From NCBI RefSeq assembly GCF_017356265.1, contig NZ_JAFNAW010000034.1, forward strand, positions 1 through 37,993: a DNA stretch of 37,993 nt. The letters run 5' to 3'. The translations under genes and the position numbers were made by a program. Position 1 is the first letter of the stretch; each line of letters starts with the position of its first letter. Below are positions 24,579-35,164 of this stretch, in pieces. The stretch is from Paracoccus fontiphilus (GTDB taxonomy: Bacteria > Pseudomonadota > Alphaproteobacteria > Rhodobacterales > Rhodobacteraceae). The notes beneath the pieces were generated by a model. It was not told the origin of the DNA and did not search any database. It worked only from the letters and a program-made list of their open reading frames with translations.

Positions 24579-25568
24579 ATGTTTCTGTCGCAACTGAAAA
24601 GCACCGGCGGGGACCGGGCTGTCGCCGCACGTTCCGGCGACCGGGCCTGGATCGTGCCCGGCGCGCGGTCCACCCGCGATCTGGCGCAGGCGGCGATTGC
24701 CGCAGGCCACGGGCTGGAAGCCGAAATTACGGCGCGCGGAGAAGGCGAGGCCGTGGATCTGGCCGCAGCCTTGGCCGAGGGACGCGTTCTGCTGCCCTTG
24801 GACCACGACGACCCGGCGCATCTGCACCTGACCGGCACCGGCCTGACGCATCTGGGCAGCGCCGCCACGCGCAACTCCATGCACGCCAAGGCGGACGCGG
24901 AATCGCTGACCGACAGCATGAAGATGTTCCGCATGGGGTTGGAGGGCGGCAAGCCCATTGGCACGCAGGTCGGCGTGCAGCCCGAATGGTTCTACAAGGG
25001 CAACGGCGTCAACGCGATAGCCCCCGGTGCAGCGCTGGTCTCGCCCGGCTTCGCCTTGGACGCGGGCGAGGAGCCCGAGATCGCGGGCCTTTACCTGATC
25101 GGCCCGGACGGCACGCCCTTCCGCCTTGGCTTTGCCCTGGCGAACGAGTTCTCCGATCATGTCACCGAGCGGGGCAATTATCTGTGGCTGGCTCATTCCA
25201 AGCTGCGGCCGGCGAGCTATGGCCCCGAGATGCTGGTGGGCAACCTGCCCGATCATGTCGAGGGCACCAGCCGCATCCTGCGGGACGGCCGCGCGATCTG
25301 GGAAAAGCCCTTCCTGTCGGGCGAGGCGAACATGAGCCACAGCCTCGCGAACCTGGAACACCACCACTTCAAGTATGCGCTGTTCCGCCAGCCCGGCGAC
25401 GTGCACGTGCATTTCTTCGGCACCGCCACCCTGTCCTTCGCCGACGGCATCAAGGCGCAGAACGGCGATGTCTTCCAGATCGAATCCCCGGCCTTCGGGC
25501 TGGCGCTTTCGAACCCGCTCGACCAGCAGCAGAACGGCGCAACCCCCGTCGCCGTCGCCATTCTCTAA
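24579..25568 (+). CDS. gguC: GguC / AraD1-type FAH-family enzyme (2-keto-3-deoxy-L-arabonate dehydratase candidate)
   Basis: A 329-residue protein of the fumarylacetoacetate hydrolase superfamily, starting 4 bp after gguB. It has the AraD1/GguC segments LTGTGLTHLGSAATRNSMH, GTQVGVQPEWFYKGNGVNA and FALANEFSDHVTERGNYLW. The acidic residues in the last of these and in PDGTPFRLG are probable metal ligands by family. Members next to L-arabonate dehydratase are assigned as 2-keto-3-deoxy-L-arabonate dehydratase, making 2-oxoglutarate semialdehyde. That substrate fits the following dehydratase and semialdehyde dehydrogenase genes, but is inferred from context. No DapA-type AraD is present, which strengthens the idea. 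Confidence 0.85.
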   Translation: MFLSQLKSTGGDRAVAARSGDRAWIVPGARSTRDLAQAAIAAGHGLEAEITARGEGEAVDLAAALAEGRVLLPLDHDDPAHLHLTGTGLTHLGSAATRNSMHAKADAESLTDSMKMFRMGLEGGKPIGTQVGVQPEWFYKGNGVNAIAPGAALVSPGFALDAGEEPEIAGLYLIGPDGTPFRLGFALANEFSDHVTERGNYLWLAHSKLRPASYGPEMLVGNLPDHVEGTSRILRDGRAIWEKPFLSGEANMSHSLANLEHHHFKYALFRQPGDVHVHFFGTATLSFADGIKAQNGDVFQIESPAFGLALSNPLDQQQNGATPVAVAIL

Positions 25569-25577
25569 AGGCCCATC

Positions 25578-27320
25578 ATGACGTTCAAACCCGCCCCCTG
25601 GCCTCGCCAGCTTCGTTCCCAGCACTGGTATGGCGGCACCTCACGCGACACGATCTATCATCGCGGCTGGATGAAGAACCAGGGCTGGCCCCATGACCTG
25701 TTCGACGGGCGCCCGGTGATCGGCATCCTGAACACCTGGGCGGATCTGACACCCTGCAACGGACATCTGCGCGAGCTGGCCGAAAAGGTGAAAGCGGGCG
25801 TCTGGGAGGCGGGCGGTTTCCCGGTCGAGGTGCCGGTGTTCTCGGCCTCCGAAAACACCTTCCGTCCCACCGCGATGATGTTCCGCAACCTGGCCGCGCT
25901 GGCGGTCGAGGAAACCATCCGCGGCCAGCCCATGGACGGCGCCGTGCTGCTGGTCGGCTGCGACAAGACCACGCCGTCGCTGCTGATGGGGGCGGCGTCC
26001 TGCGACATCCCCTCGATCGTCGTGACCGGCGGGCCGATGCTGAACGGGTATTTCCGGGGCGAACGCGTGGGCTCCGGCACGCATCTATGGAAATTCTCGG
26101 AAGCCGTGAAGGCGGGCGAGATGACGCAGGACGAGTTCCTGGAGGCCGAGGCCAGCATGTCGCGGTCGTCGGGCACCTGCAACACGATGGGCACGGCCTC
26201 GACCATGGCGTCCATGGCCGAGGCGCTGGGCATGGCGCTGTCGGGCAACGCCGCGATCCCGGCGGTGGACTCGCGCCGTCGCGTCATGGCGCAACTGTCC
26301 GGGCGCCGCATCGTGCAGATGGTCAAGGACGACCTGAAGCCCAGCGACATCCTGACCCGGCAGGCGTTCGAGAACGCCATCCGCACCAATGGCGCGATCG
26401 GCGGGTCCACCAACGCCGTCATCCACCTGCTGGCCATCGCGGGCCGGGTGGGCGTGGACATCACGCTGGACGACTGGGACCGCTGCGGCCGCGACGTGGC
26501 GACCATCGTGAACCTGATGCCCTCGGGTCAATACCTGATGGAGGAGTTCTTCTATGCCGGTGGCCTGCCCGTCGTCCTGAAGCGCCTGGGCGAATCCGGG
26601 CTGCTGCACAAGGACGCGCTGACCGTCAGTGGCAGCACGATCTGGGACGAGGTGCGCGACGTGGTGAACTGGAACGAGGACGTGATCCTGCCCGCGCACA
26701 AGCCCCTGACGGCGCAGGGCGGCATCGCCGTGCTGCGCGGCAACCTTGCGCCCAAGGGGGCGGTGCTGAAGCCATCGGCCGCCAGCCCGCACCTGCTGGT
26801 CCATCGCGGTCGCGCGGTCGTGTTCGAGGACATCGACGACTACAAGGCGCGAATCGAGGACGAGGGCTTGGACATCGACGAGACCTGCGTGATGGTGATG
26901 AAGAACTGCGGTCCTAAGGGCTATCCCGGCATGGCCGAGGTCGGCAACATGGGCCTGCCGCCCAAGGTGCTGCGCAAGGGGATCACCGATATGGTGCGGA
27001 TCAGTGACGCCCGCATGTCGGGGACGGCCTACGGGACGGTGGTCCTGCACACCTCGCCCGAAGCCGCCGCCGGTGGCCCGCTGGCCGTGGTCCGCGACGG
27101 CGACATGATCGAGCTGGACGTGCCGAACCGCCGGTTGCACCTGGACATCCCCGATGCGGAACTGGCCCTCCGCCTGGCCGAATGGCGCCCGACGCACGAG
27201 GTTCCGGCCAGCGGCTATGGCTGGCTGCATCAGGCCCATGTGGAGGGCGCGGATACCGGCGCGGATCTGGACTTTCTCAAGGGTTGCCGCGGTAATCCGG
27301 TCGGAAGGGACAGCCACTGA
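25578..27320 (+). CDS. L-arabinonate/D-galactonate (D-fuconate) dehydratase, IlvD/EDD family
   Basis: A 580-residue iron-sulfur dehydratase that converts sugar acids to 2-keto-3-deoxy acids. The cluster cysteines are Cys60 (LTPCNGH), Cys128 (VGCDKTTPS) and Cys201 (SSGTCNTMG). The catalytic serine is Ser481 (ARMSGTAYGT). These sit one residue later than the published ligands of the Rhizobium leguminosarum L-arabinonate dehydratase, as I recall it, which has nearly the same length. That enzyme also acts on D-galactonate and D-fuconate, so one protein here could serve both pathways. It starts 9 bp after gguC and its stop shares a base with the next gene (TGATG). Confidence 0.93.
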   Translation: MTFKPAPWPRQLRSQHWYGGTSRDTIYHRGWMKNQGWPHDLFDGRPVIGILNTWADLTPCNGHLRELAEKVKAGVWEAGGFPVEVPVFSASENTFRPTAMMFRNLAALAVEETIRGQPMDGAVLLVGCDKTTPSLLMGAASCDIPSIVVTGGPMLNGYFRGERVGSGTHLWKFSEAVKAGEMTQDEFLEAEASMSRSSGTCNTMGTASTMASMAEALGMALSGNAAIPAVDSRRRVMAQLSGRRIVQMVKDDLKPSDILTRQAFENAIRTNGAIGGSTNAVIHLLAIAGRVGVDITLDDWDRCGRDVATIVNLMPSGQYLMEEFFYAGGLPVVLKRLGESGLLHKDALTVSGSTIWDEVRDVVNWNEDVILPAHKPLTAQGGIAVLRGNLAPKGAVLKPSAASPHLLVHRGRAVVFEDIDDYKARIEDEGLDIDETCVMVMKNCGPKGYPGMAEVGNMGLPPKVLRKGITDMVRISDARMSGTAYGTVVLHTSPEAAAGGPLAVVRDGDMIELDVPNRRLHLDIPDAELALRLAEWRPTHEVPASGYGWLHQAHVEGADTGADLDFLKGCRGNPVGRDSH

Positions 27321-28231
27321 TGAAGATCGCGCTTGTCGGCATCGGGAAGATCGCGCTGGACCAGCATGTGCCCGCGCTGGAGGCCAGCCCGGATTGGGAA
27401 CTGGCCGCGACCGTCAGCCGCCACGGCAGGGTGGACGGCATTGAAGCCTTCACCGACATTCAGGCCATGCTGGACGCGCGGCCCGATATCGAAACGGTCA
27501 GCCTCTGCCTGCCCCCGGTGCCGCGCTTTGACGCGGCGCAGGCGGTGCTGCGCGCGGGCCGTCACCTGATGCTGGAAAAGCCCCCCGGCGCGACCCTGGC
27601 CGAGGTTCATGCGCTGGCCGATCTGGCGCAGGCGCAGGGCGTCACGATCTTCGCCACCTGGCATTCGCGCATGGCGATGGCCGTTGCCGCGGCAAAAGAC
27701 TGGCTGGCCGGCAAGACCATCCACGAAGGCCGCATCACCTGGCGCGAGGACGTGCGCAAATGGCACCCCGGCCAGGACTGGATCTTCGAGGCCGGCGGCA
27801 TGGGCGTCTTTGATCCCGGCATCAACGCCCTGTCGATCCTGACCGAAATCCTGCCCGAACCCGTTCGCCTGCTGTCCGCCGACCTGGATTTTCCGGCGAA
27901 CCGGCAGGCCCCCATCGCCGCGCGTCTGCAATTCAGTCAGGGGATCAGCGCGGATTTCGACTTCCGCCAGGAAGGCCCGCAGACCTGGGACATGGAGTTC
28001 CAAACCGACGGCGGCACCATTGCCCTGCGCATGGGCGGCAACCGGCTGGAGATCGACGGCCGCCATGTGCGGGGCGCCGACGACATCATGGGTGAATACC
28101 CGGCGCTTTATGCGCACATGGCAAGGCTGGTTGCCGCAGGGAACTCGGACGCGGACCTTGCGCCCATGGTGCTGGTGGCCGATGCCTTCACCCTCGGGCG
28201 GCGCAATAGCGTCGCGGACTTTCATTTCTGA
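27320..28231 (+). CDS. L-arabinose/D-galactose 1-dehydrogenase (Gfo/Idh/MocA family)
   Basis: A 303-residue NAD(P)-dependent oxidoreductase. The nucleotide-binding start is KIALVGIGKIALDQHVPAL. The catalytic lysine region reads MLEKPPGATLAEVHAL, and DPGINALSILTEILPEP is the C-terminal domain helix of the galactose/arabinose dehydrogenases. The length is close to the Azospirillum L-arabinose 1-dehydrogenase. The product would be the aldonolactone, the substrate of the lactonase encoded further down. It lies between the dehydratase and semialdehyde dehydrogenase genes. Galactose and arabinose share configuration at C2-C4, so dual use is plausible. Confidence 0.9.
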   Translation: MKIALVGIGKIALDQHVPALEASPDWELAATVSRHGRVDGIEAFTDIQAMLDARPDIETVSLCLPPVPRFDAAQAVLRAGRHLMLEKPPGATLAEVHALADLAQAQGVTIFATWHSRMAMAVAAAKDWLAGKTIHEGRITWREDVRKWHPGQDWIFEAGGMGVFDPGINALSILTEILPEPVRLLSADLDFPANRQAPIAARLQFSQGISADFDFRQEGPQTWDMEFQTDGGTIALRMGGNRLEIDGRHVRGADDIMGEYPALYAHMARLVAAGNSDADLAPMVLVADAFTLGRRNSVADFHF

Positions 28232-28241
28232 GGACATGACG

Positions 28242-29756
28242 ATGACCTTCACCCCGCATGGCAAACATCTGATCGCAGGCGAATGGCTGACGGGCGAGGG
28301 CACCTTCCGATCCGCCCCCGCCCAAGGCACCGCGCACGAATTCAGCGCGGGCACCGCCGATCTGGTCAACCGCGCCTGCGAGGCCGCCGAGGAGGCCTTT
28401 GCCGCCTATGCCGCCACCAGCCGCGAGGATCGCGCGCGTTTCCTGGATGCCATCGCCGATGAAATCGAGGCGCGGGCCGAGGCGATCACCGCCATGGGCA
28501 CGGCGGAAACCGGCCTGCCCGAGGCGCGGCTCAACGGCGAACGGGGCCGCACCACCGGCCAGTTGCGGCTGTTTGCCGACCATATCCGCAAGGGCGACTA
28601 CCTCGACCGCCGCCATGACCCCGCGCTGCCCGACCGCCAGCCCCTGCCGCGCCCCGACCTGCGGCTGATTCAGCGGCCCATCGGTCCCGTTGGGGTCTTC
28701 GGCGCATCAAACTTCCCGCTGGCCTTCTCCACCGCAGGCGGCGACACGGCGTCGGCCCTGGCTGCAGGCTGCCCGGTCGTCGTCAAGGGCCACCCCGCCC
28801 ATCCCGCCACGGGCGAGATCGTGGCCGAGGCCGTCCATGCCGCCATCCGCTCCACCGGAATGCCCGCCGGCGTCTTCAACTTCATCCACGGCAACACGCA
28901 TCACGTCGGCGCGGCGCTGGTCCAGCATCCGCTGATCAAGGCCGTGGGCTTCACCGGCAGCCTGCGCGGGGGCCGGGCGCTGTTCGACCTCTGCGCCGCG
29001 CGGCCCGAACCGATCCCGTTCTTTGGCGAACTTGGCAGCATCAACCCGGGCTTCGTCCTGCCGCAGGCGCTTGCCGCGCGCGGCGCCAAGATTGCCGAGG
29101 GCTGGGCGGGCAGCCTGACGATGGGCGCGGGCCAGTTCTGCACCAATCCCGGCCTGGTGGTGATGCCCAAGGGCGTGCTGGCCGAGGCCTTTGCCAAGGC
29201 GGCGGGCGACGCCCTGGCAAAGATCGGGCCGCAGGTGATGTTGTCCGACGGCATTGCCGAGGCCTATCGCGCGGGCGCCGACCGCGCGGCAGGCGTCGCC
29301 ACGCCCATCTTTGAAGGCGCCAGCGAAGGCCGCAACGCCCTGCCTGCCATCTACAAGACCACGGCCGAGGAATTCCTGCGCGACCACACCCTGGCCGAGG
29401 AGGTGTTCGGCCCGCTGGGCGTGATCGTCACCGTCTCGGGCGAGGACCAGATGCTGGACGTGGCCGAGGCTCTGGAAGGCCAGTTGACCGCGACCTTGCA
29501 CCTGGACGACGGCGACATGGACCTCGCCCGCCGCCTGATGCCGGTGCTGGAACGCAAGGCGGGCCGGATCCTCGCGAACGGCTGGCCCACCGGGGTCGAG
29601 GTCGCGGATGCGATGGTCCATGGCGGCCCGTACCCGGCATCGACCAATTTCGGCGCGACCAGCGTGGGGACCATGGCGATCCGCCGCTTCCTGCGCCCGG
29701 TCAGCTATCAGAACATCCCCGAGGCGCTGTTGCCCGAGGATTTGCGGGGCCTTTAG
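28242..29756 (+). CDS. 2-oxoglutarate (2,5-dioxovalerate) semialdehyde dehydrogenase
   Basis: A 504-residue aldehyde dehydrogenase. Catalytic residues visible are Asn157 (FGASNFPLAF), Glu263 (FGELGSINPGF) and nucleophile Cys300 (GAGQFCTNPGL). The NPGF and TNPGL wording and the ending SVGTMAIRRFLRPVSYQNIP are typical of alpha-ketoglutarate semialdehyde dehydrogenases. It would make 2-oxoglutarate, the end of the non-phosphorylating pentose route. The start at 28242 is preferred because GAGG lies eight bases before it; ATG 28236 is too close. The product MTFTPHGKHLIAGEW then matches the usual family start. Confidence 0.92.
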   Translation: MTFTPHGKHLIAGEWLTGEGTFRSAPAQGTAHEFSAGTADLVNRACEAAEEAFAAYAATSREDRARFLDAIADEIEARAEAITAMGTAETGLPEARLNGERGRTTGQLRLFADHIRKGDYLDRRHDPALPDRQPLPRPDLRLIQRPIGPVGVFGASNFPLAFSTAGGDTASALAAGCPVVVKGHPAHPATGEIVAEAVHAAIRSTGMPAGVFNFIHGNTHHVGAALVQHPLIKAVGFTGSLRGGRALFDLCAARPEPIPFFGELGSINPGFVLPQALAARGAKIAEGWAGSLTMGAGQFCTNPGLVVMPKGVLAEAFAKAAGDALAKIGPQVMLSDGIAEAYRAGADRAAGVATPIFEGASEGRNALPAIYKTTAEEFLRDHTLAEEVFGPLGVIVTVSGEDQMLDVAEALEGQLTATLHLDDGDMDLARRLMPVLERKAGRILANGWPTGVEVADAMVHGGPYPASTNFGATSVGTMAIRRFLRPVSYQNIPEALLPEDLRGL

Positions 29757-29790
29757 CGCCCCGCACCGATCGGCCGGTGGAGGACCGGCC
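29744..29790 (+). repeat. Two tandem hairpins at the end of the semialdehyde dehydrogenase gene
   Basis: GCGGGGC (29744-29750) pairs with GCCCCGC (29758-29764) across the stop codon. GGCCGGT (29772-29778) pairs with ACCGGCC (29784-29790) just after it. No T-run follows. They separate the first half of the sugar operon from the ytfQ-type gene and may be a partial terminator or processing site. Confidence 0.55.
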
Positions 29791-29815
29791 CGTTCATTCA
29801 CGAGGGAGGACAACC

Positions 29816-30775
29816 ATGACCATCAAGACCCTGCTCGGCACGGCGGCGCTGCTGGCGCTGACCGCCACCGGCGCCATGGCCGAGGGCGAGACCGTCGGCT
29901 TTTCGCAGATCGGCTCCGAATCCGGCTGGCGCGCGGCGGAAACCACGCTGACCAAGAGCCAGGCCGAGGAACGCGGCATCCAACTGCAATTCTCGGACGC
30001 GCAGCAGAAGCAGGAAAACCAGATCGCCGCGATCCGGTCCTTCATCGCGCAGGGGGTGGACGCGATCCTGCTGGCCCCGGTCGTGGCGACCGGCTGGGAC
30101 TCCGTCCTGCAAGAGGCCAAGGAGGCCGAGATCCCCGTCGTCCTGCTGGACCGTCAGGTGGACAGTTCGGACGACCTCTATCTTACCGCCGTGGGGTCGA
30201 ACCTGGTCCATGAGGGCGAGGTCGCGGGCGAATGGCTGGCCAAGGAAGTGGGCGACAAGGAATGCCGCATCGTGGAATTGCAGGGCACGACCGGATCCAG
30301 CCCCGCCATCGACCGCAAGACCGGCTTCGAGAACGCGATCAAGGACCACCCGAACCTGACCATCGTGCGCAGCCAGACCGGCGACTTCACGCGCGCCCTG
30401 GGCAAGGAGGTGATGGAAAGCTTCCTCCAGGCCGAGAACGGCGGCAAGGACATCTGCGCGCTGTATGCCCATAACGACGACATGGCCGTGGGCGCGATCC
30501 AGGCCATCAAGGAGGCCGGGCTGAAGCCGGGCAGCGACATCCTGGTCGTGTCCATCGACGGGGTGCCCGACCTGTTCCAGGCCATGGCCAACGGCGAGGC
30601 GAACGCCACGGTGGAACTGACGCCGAACATGGCCGGTCCCGCCTTCGACGCGCTGGCGGCCTACTGGAAGGACGGCACGGTGCCGCCGAAGTTCATCCAG
30701 ACGGAATCGAAGCTCTACACGCAGGCCGACGATCCGGCGGGCGAATACGAGCGCCGCAAGGGCTTGGGCTACTGA
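29816..30775 (+). CDS. ytfQ: YtfQ-like furanose-binding periplasmic protein
   Basis: A 319-residue periplasmic binding protein with signal peptide MTIKTLLGTAALLALTATG followed by AMA. The mature part starts GETVGFSQIGSESGWRAAE, the signature opening of YtfQ-type galactofuranose-binding proteins. VDAILLAPVVATGWDSVLQ and VVSIDGVPDLFQAMANGEAN also fit. GGGAGGA precedes ATG 29816. YtfQ of E. coli binds galactofuranose and, more weakly, arabinose and talose, which matches this operon's pathways. It is followed by its ATPase and two permeases. Confidence 0.92.
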   Translation: MTIKTLLGTAALLALTATGAMAEGETVGFSQIGSESGWRAAETTLTKSQAEERGIQLQFSDAQQKQENQIAAIRSFIAQGVDAILLAPVVATGWDSVLQEAKEAEIPVVLLDRQVDSSDDLYLTAVGSNLVHEGEVAGEWLAKEVGDKECRIVELQGTTGSSPAIDRKTGFENAIKDHPNLTIVRSQTGDFTRALGKEVMESFLQAENGGKDICALYAHNDDMAVGAIQAIKEAGLKPGSDILVVSIDGVPDLFQAMANGEANATVELTPNMAGPAFDALAAYWKDGTVPPKFIQTESKLYTQADDPAGEYERRKGLGY

Positions 30776-30780
30776 TCCAT

Positions 30781-30805
30781 TGCCGGGCCGTTCTGCGGCC
30801 CGGCA
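30781..30805 (+). repeat. Strong intercistronic hairpin between ytfQ and ytfR
   Basis: TGCCGGGCCG (30781-30790) pairs perfectly with CGGCCCGGCA (30796-30805) around TTCTG, five bases after the stop. It is the strongest hairpin of the three found after binding-protein genes. No T-run follows, so read-through into ytfR is expected. Confidence 0.7.
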
Positions 30806-30826
30806 CTCATGACGAAGGGGAGCGTC

Positions 30827-32328
<1,502 letters not shown>

Positions 32329-32332
<4 letters not shown>

Positions 32333-33345
32333 CCCAGGTGCTCAAACGCCTCGCCCCGCAACTGATCGCCCTCGCCGCCCTGGTCGCGGTGGTCACGGCC
32401 TTCTATCCGGGCTTCCTGAACGTCCAGATGAACGACGGCCGCCTGGTCGGGCCGGTCATCGACGTGCTGAAACGGTCCGCCCCCGTGGCCCTGCTGGCCG
32501 TCGGCATGACGCTGGTGATCGCCACGCGCGGGATCGACCTGTCGGTGGGCACGATCATGGCGATCTGCGGCGCGGTCGCGGCATCTGCCGTCGCCGCCGG
32601 TTGGGGCCTGCCCGCCGCGCTGTTGCTGGCGCTTGGCGCGGGCGCGCTTGCGGGCTTGTGGAACGGCGCGCTTGTGGCCCTCGTCGGCATCCAGCCCTTT
32701 GTCGCCACGCTGATCCTGATGACCATGGGGCGCGGCGTGGCCCAACTGATCACCGAGGGGCGGATCCTGACCTTCACCGATCCCGGCTTTGGCTGGATCG
32801 GCTCGGGCGCCGTGCTGGGCCTGCCGGTGCCCACGGTGATCTGGATCGCCACCGCCGTTGCTGTGGCGCTGTTGATGCGCCGCACCGCGCTTGGCTTGCT
32901 GGTCGAGGCCATCGGCATCAACCGCCGCGCCAGCACCCTGGCCGGAGTAAACGCGACCGTGCTGCTGATCGCGGTCTATGTGGCATCCGGACTATGTGCC
33001 GCCCTGGCCGGGCTGATCGTCACCGCCGACATCCGGGGCGCCGACGCCAACAATGCCGGGCTGTGGCTGGAACTGGACGCGATCCTGGCCGTGGTGATCG
33101 GGGGCAACTCGCTGCTGGGCGGGCGGTTCTCGATCGCGGCATCCATCGTCGGCGCGCTGATCATCACCACGATCAGCATCGGCATCCGCCTCATCGGCTT
33201 TCCGTCGGAATACAATCTCATCATCAAGGCCGGGCTGGTTCTTATCATCCTGGTCCTGCAATCCCCGCGCATCAGCGCCGAATGGCGGCTGTGGCGCGAC
33301 AGCCACCGCGCGCAGCGCGAGGCCACCCTGCGGAGGCCGACATGA
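32329..33345 (+). CDS. ytfT: YtfT-like sugar ABC permease
   Basis: A 338-residue CUT2 permease with about nine hydrophobic segments. Landmarks are APVALLAVGMTLVIATRGID, LSVGTIMAICGAVAASAVA, GIQPFVATLILMTMGRGVAQ and IGGNSLLGGRFSIAASIVGA. The ATRGIDLSVG form is typical of YtfT-type galactofuranose permeases. It overlaps ytfR upstream and yjfF downstream by four bases each. It forms the channel with YjfF. Confidence 0.92.
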
Positions 33346-34328
33346 ACACCCGCGCGCTGCCGCTCTATGTCACGGTCGGGATCTTCCTGCTGGCCTATGC
33401 GGTCTTCTGGCTGCAATTTCCCAACATCCTGTCCACCCGCGTCGTAGGCAATCTTCTGACCGACAACGCCTATCTGGGCATCGTCGCGGTGGGCATGACG
33501 CTGGTGATCCTGTCGGGCGGCATCGACCTGTCGGTGGGGTCGGTCATTGCCTTCTCGGGCGTGTTCATCGCCGTGATGCTGCGGGACACCGGGCTGCATC
33601 CGCTGGCGGTCTTCGCCCTGCTTCTGGCGCTGACCACCGCCTTCGGCGCGGGCATGGGCTTCCTGATCGACCGGCTGGCCATGCCCGCCTTCATCGTCAC
33701 GCTGGCGGGCATGTTCCTCGCGCGGGGGGCGGCCTATATCCTGTCCATCGACTCGGTCCCGATCCAGCATCCGTTCTACGGGGCGCTGCAAGGGGCCTAT
33801 TGGCTGATGCCCGGCAAGGGGCGGCTGACGCTGATCGGCGTCGTGATGGTGCTGACCTTCGCCCTGGGCATGATCGTGGCGCACAAGACCCGCTTCGGCG
33901 CGTCCGTCTATGCGCTTGGCGGGGGCGAGGCCGCGGCGCGGCTGATGGGCGTCAGGCAGGGCCGCACGACGGTGCTGGTCTATGCCTTTTCCGGCGCGAT
34001 GGCGGGTTTGGCGGGGATCGTGTTCTCCATCTACACCGGGTCGGGCTATTCCCTGGCGACGGTGGGGACCGAACTGACGGCCATTGCCGCCGTGGTGATC
34101 GGCGGCACGCTGCTGACCGGGGGCGCGGGCTACATGGTCGGCACGCTTGTGGGGGTGCTGACCATGGGGCTGATCCAGACCTATATCGTCTTCGACGGCA
34201 GCCTGTCGTCGTGGTGGACCAAGATCGTCATCGGGGTCCTTTTGCTGGCCTTCATCCTGCTGCAAAAGGGCTTGCTGAAACTGTCGCAGATGCGGCTTGC
34301 CCAGAACGCTTCGGAGGGGGCACCATGA
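33342..34328 (+). CDS. yjfF: YjfF-like sugar ABC permease
   Basis: A 328-residue CUT2 permease, partner of YtfT. It has the segments [60 protein letters not shown] and IGGTLLTGGAGYMVGTLVGV. A heterodimeric permease pair is unusual among CUT2 systems and marks the YtfQRT-YjfF type. The stop overlaps the lactonase gene (ATGA), joining the importer to the catabolic genes. Confidence 0.92.
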   Translation: MNTRALPLYVTVGIFLLAYAVFWLQFPNILSTRVVGNLLTDNAYLGIVAVGMTLVILSGGIDLSVGSVIAFSGVFIAVMLRDTGLHPLAVFALLLALTTAFGAGMGFLIDRLAMPAFIVTLAGMFLARGAAYILSIDSVPIQHPFYGALQGAYWLMPGKGRLTLIGVVMVLTFALGMIVAHKTRFGASVYALGGGEAAARLMGVRQGRTTVLVYAFSGAMAGLAGIVFSIYTGSGYSLATVGTELTAIAAVVIGGTLLTGGAGYMVGTLVGVLTMGLIQTYIVFDGSLSSWWTKIVIGVLLLAFILLQKGLLKLSQMRLAQNASEGAP

Positions 34329-35164
34329 TCCACGACAACCGCCAGTGCCGGCTGGGCGAGGGGGCGCTGTGGCACCCGGAACGCCAACAGTTCCTCTGGT
34401 TCGACATCCTGGGCAAGCGCCTTCTGTCGCAGGACGACGGCAAGCCCCTGGAGTGGCGCTTCGACCGCATGGCCTCGGCCGCGGGCTGGATCGACCGCGA
34501 CCGGCTGCTGGTCGCGACCGAGACGGGGTTGGCGGTCCTGTCGCTGGCAGACGGATCGCTGGCCGACGTGGCAGCGGTCGAGGCGGGCAACCCCGCCACC
34601 CGGTCCAATGACGGACGCGCGGATCGGCAGGGCGGGTTCTGGTTCGGCACCATGGGCAAGAAGGGCGAGGCTGGCCTGGGCGCGATCTATCGATTCCATC
34701 GCGGAGAGGTCCGCAAGCTGGTCAGCCCCATCAGCATTCCGAACTCGATCTGCTTTTCGCCGGATGGCGGGACGGTGCATTATTCGGACACGGACCGCAG
34801 CATCGTCTGGCGGCAGGGGCTGGATGCGGACGGCTGGCCGGTGGGGCAGCCGCAGGTTTACCTGGACCTGTCGGCGCAGGGCTGGTCGCCGGATGGCGCT
34901 GTGATCGACGCCGAAGGCGGGTTCTGCTGCGCGGTCTGGGGGCAGGGGGCGGTCATGCGCTTTGACGCGGACGGCAAGCGGACCCATGAATGGAAGGTCG
35001 GCGGCCGGCATTCCTCCTGCCCGGCTTTTGGCGGTCCCGACCTGTCGCATCTGCTGGTGACGACCGCGCTGGACGGGATCGAGCATCCCGACGAGGCGCA
35101 GGGCAAGACCTACCTTGTGGAAACCGGCTTGGCCGGATTGCCGGAACCCCGGGTGATCCTGTGA
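34325..35164 (+). CDS. SMP-30/gluconolactonase-family sugar lactonase
   Basis: A 279-residue six-bladed beta-propeller lactonase. Metal-site residues by family are the Glu in CRLGEGALWH, the Asn in TRSNDGRADRQG, the Asn in SIPNSICFSPDG and the Asp in WSPDGAVIDAEGG. FWFGTMGKKGE is a typical core strand. It would open the lactone made by the arabinose/galactose dehydrogenase to the free acid. The segment GGFCCAVWGQG carries two cysteines where an aromatic residue is common. The gene is coupled by four-base overlaps to yjfF and to the epimerase gene. Confidence 0.9.
   Translation: MIHDNRQCRLGEGALWHPERQQFLWFDILGKRLLSQDDGKPLEWRFDRMASAAGWIDRDRLLVATETGLAVLSLADGSLADVAAVEAGNPATRSNDGRADRQGGFWFGTMGKKGEAGLGAIYRFHRGEVRKLVSPISIPNSICFSPDGGTVHYSDTDRSIVWRQGLDADGWPVGQPQVYLDLSAQGWSPDGAVIDAEGGFCCAVWGQGAVMRFDADGKRTHEWKVGGRHSSCPAFGGPDLSHLLVTTALDGIEHPDEAQGKTYLVETGLAGLPEPRVIL

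Noticed and set aside
20733..25568. Virulence-related chvE-gguABC system as in plant-tumour agrobacteria
   Set aside because: The genes are the same family, but the surroundings are entirely catabolic and there are no vir genes; a nutrient role explains them.
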